DNA of 19,884 bases, taken from contig JADGJH010000106.1 of assembly GCA_027596945.1 (NCBI GenBank), positions 5,927-25,810 of the forward strand, read 5' to 3'. Source of the DNA: Physocladia obscura. Taxonomy: Eukaryota > Chytridiomycota > Chytridiomycetes > Chytridiales > Chytriomycetaceae. A program made the position numbers and the translations under genes. The notes beneath the pieces are model-generated. The model worked only from the letters and a program-made list of their open reading frames with translations, ran no database searches and was not told where the DNA came from. Position 1 is the first letter of the stretch. Every line of letters begins with the position of its first letter. Positions 19,501 to 19,884 of this stretch are shown here, in pieces.

Positions 19501-19870
19501 AAATAATTTGCTGAGGACAATTGATGTTTCAGATTTGCATTCAACGACTGGAAATTCATCTACTCAACCTGTTTCAACGAGTATGTCTTCAGCCCTTGCA
19601 ATGGCCAGGCCCATTTCTGCTGGTGTGCGAGCAAATCATTCACTGGAATATCGCAAAACAAATAGGCCAATGTCCGCAGTTGTACATAGAAATCAAGAAC
19701 AAACAGCTGTTCAAATTAAAGCTGTGAAAAAACGACCATCAACAACGATGGTAATATCCTCTTATTTGAGTAGTACTCCATATTCTCAATCTGCAAGTTT
19801 TTTGAAACATATTCCAAGAAAAAGAGCTATTATTTCTGAGGATTTAAGGCAAACTGCTCCTTGGTATTAG
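13582..19870 (+). CDS. Large WD-repeat protein resembling the cilium-associated WDR87/WDR97 group, eleven exons
   Basis: Exons: 13582-14514, 14576-14634, 14687-16086, 16154-16381, 16463-16604, 16655-17171, 17233-17502, 17562-17610, 17667-18679, 18732-18812, 18878-19870. Phases close throughout, giving about 1894 residues. Residues 1-310 hold a low-complexity lead and a blade-like piece (GGDVFLTLDVGNLRIMRG). WD blades follow: TGAIRIWEI (~348), CGTIRVWNC (~445), LDGSVRLWDID (~498), DHLIKVWKVS (~798, rebuilt by splicing) and GSAKIWNKDG (~910). A KE-rich charged segment (~1130-1150), a long Ser/Lys linker, the motif EAEAYAWRLLRMKKGF, and a C-terminal helical repeat region (IPDPYHIFVLPHLEVLE, VFRSLVIRLNDIHETVRNTA, ~1580-1670) follow. 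This order of WD domain, charged linker and HEAT-like end fits my memory of the WDR87/WDR97 proteins, which occur in flagellated organisms, so an axonemal role is inferred. The start is the first ATG of the open frame; it lies only 26 bp after the previous gene's stop. Confidence 0.7.
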
Positions 19871-19884
19871 CTTTTTTTTTTTTT

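Overview
The window is nuclear DNA of a compact eukaryotic genome. Genes carry many short introns (about 50-100 nt, GT..AG, one GC..AG), intergenic gaps are short, and several proteins contain long codon-repeat tracts of Gln, Asn, His or Ser. A mitochondrial carrier of the fungal YHM2 type, a GPI-anchored wall/surface protein and a large WD-repeat protein that resembles the motile-cilium WDR87/WDR97 group together suggest a flagellated (zoosporic, chytrid-like) fungus. That placement is inference, not a database result. No rRNA, tRNA, CRISPR or prokaryotic feature was seen.

Layout, left to right: (1) the last exon of a probable dual-specificity phosphatase runs in from the left edge (+, 64-330). 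(2) Convergent to it is a six-exon GPI-anchored secreted protein (-, 425-1559). (3) A Gln/Asn-rich protein of unknown function follows (-, 1631-3645), whose reading frame changes inside a CAA/AAC repeat. (4) Divergent from it across 112 bp is a two-exon snapin homologue (+, 3758-4221), a BLOC-1/BORC subunit. (5) Next is a seven-exon YHM2-type mitochondrial carrier (-, 4353-6102). (6) Next is a five-exon electron-transfer flavoprotein beta subunit (-, 6274-7657).

(7) From 7658 to 11079 lies about 3.4 kb of visibly AT-richer DNA without a convincing gene. It holds scattered coding-like but stop-broken stretches, mostly on the minus strand, and looks like a decayed mobile element. (8) At 11080-11298 sits a sharply defined 219-bp palindromic element with 49-bp perfect terminal inverted repeats and a CAATA flank on both sides, a good MITE candidate.

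(9) The right part is two plus-strand genes only 26 bp apart: a 709-residue probable beta-propeller protein with a (QHQQQ)-type repeat and acidic tail (11374-13555), and an eleven-exon, about 1894-residue WDR87/WDR97-like protein (13582-19870).

The exon models were built by hand from splice-site consensus, phase continuity and family similarity. All phases close. The genes do not form one pathway: two serve mitochondrial metabolism (carrier, ETF-beta), one serves endolysosome/vesicle biogenesis (snapin), and one is probably axonemal.
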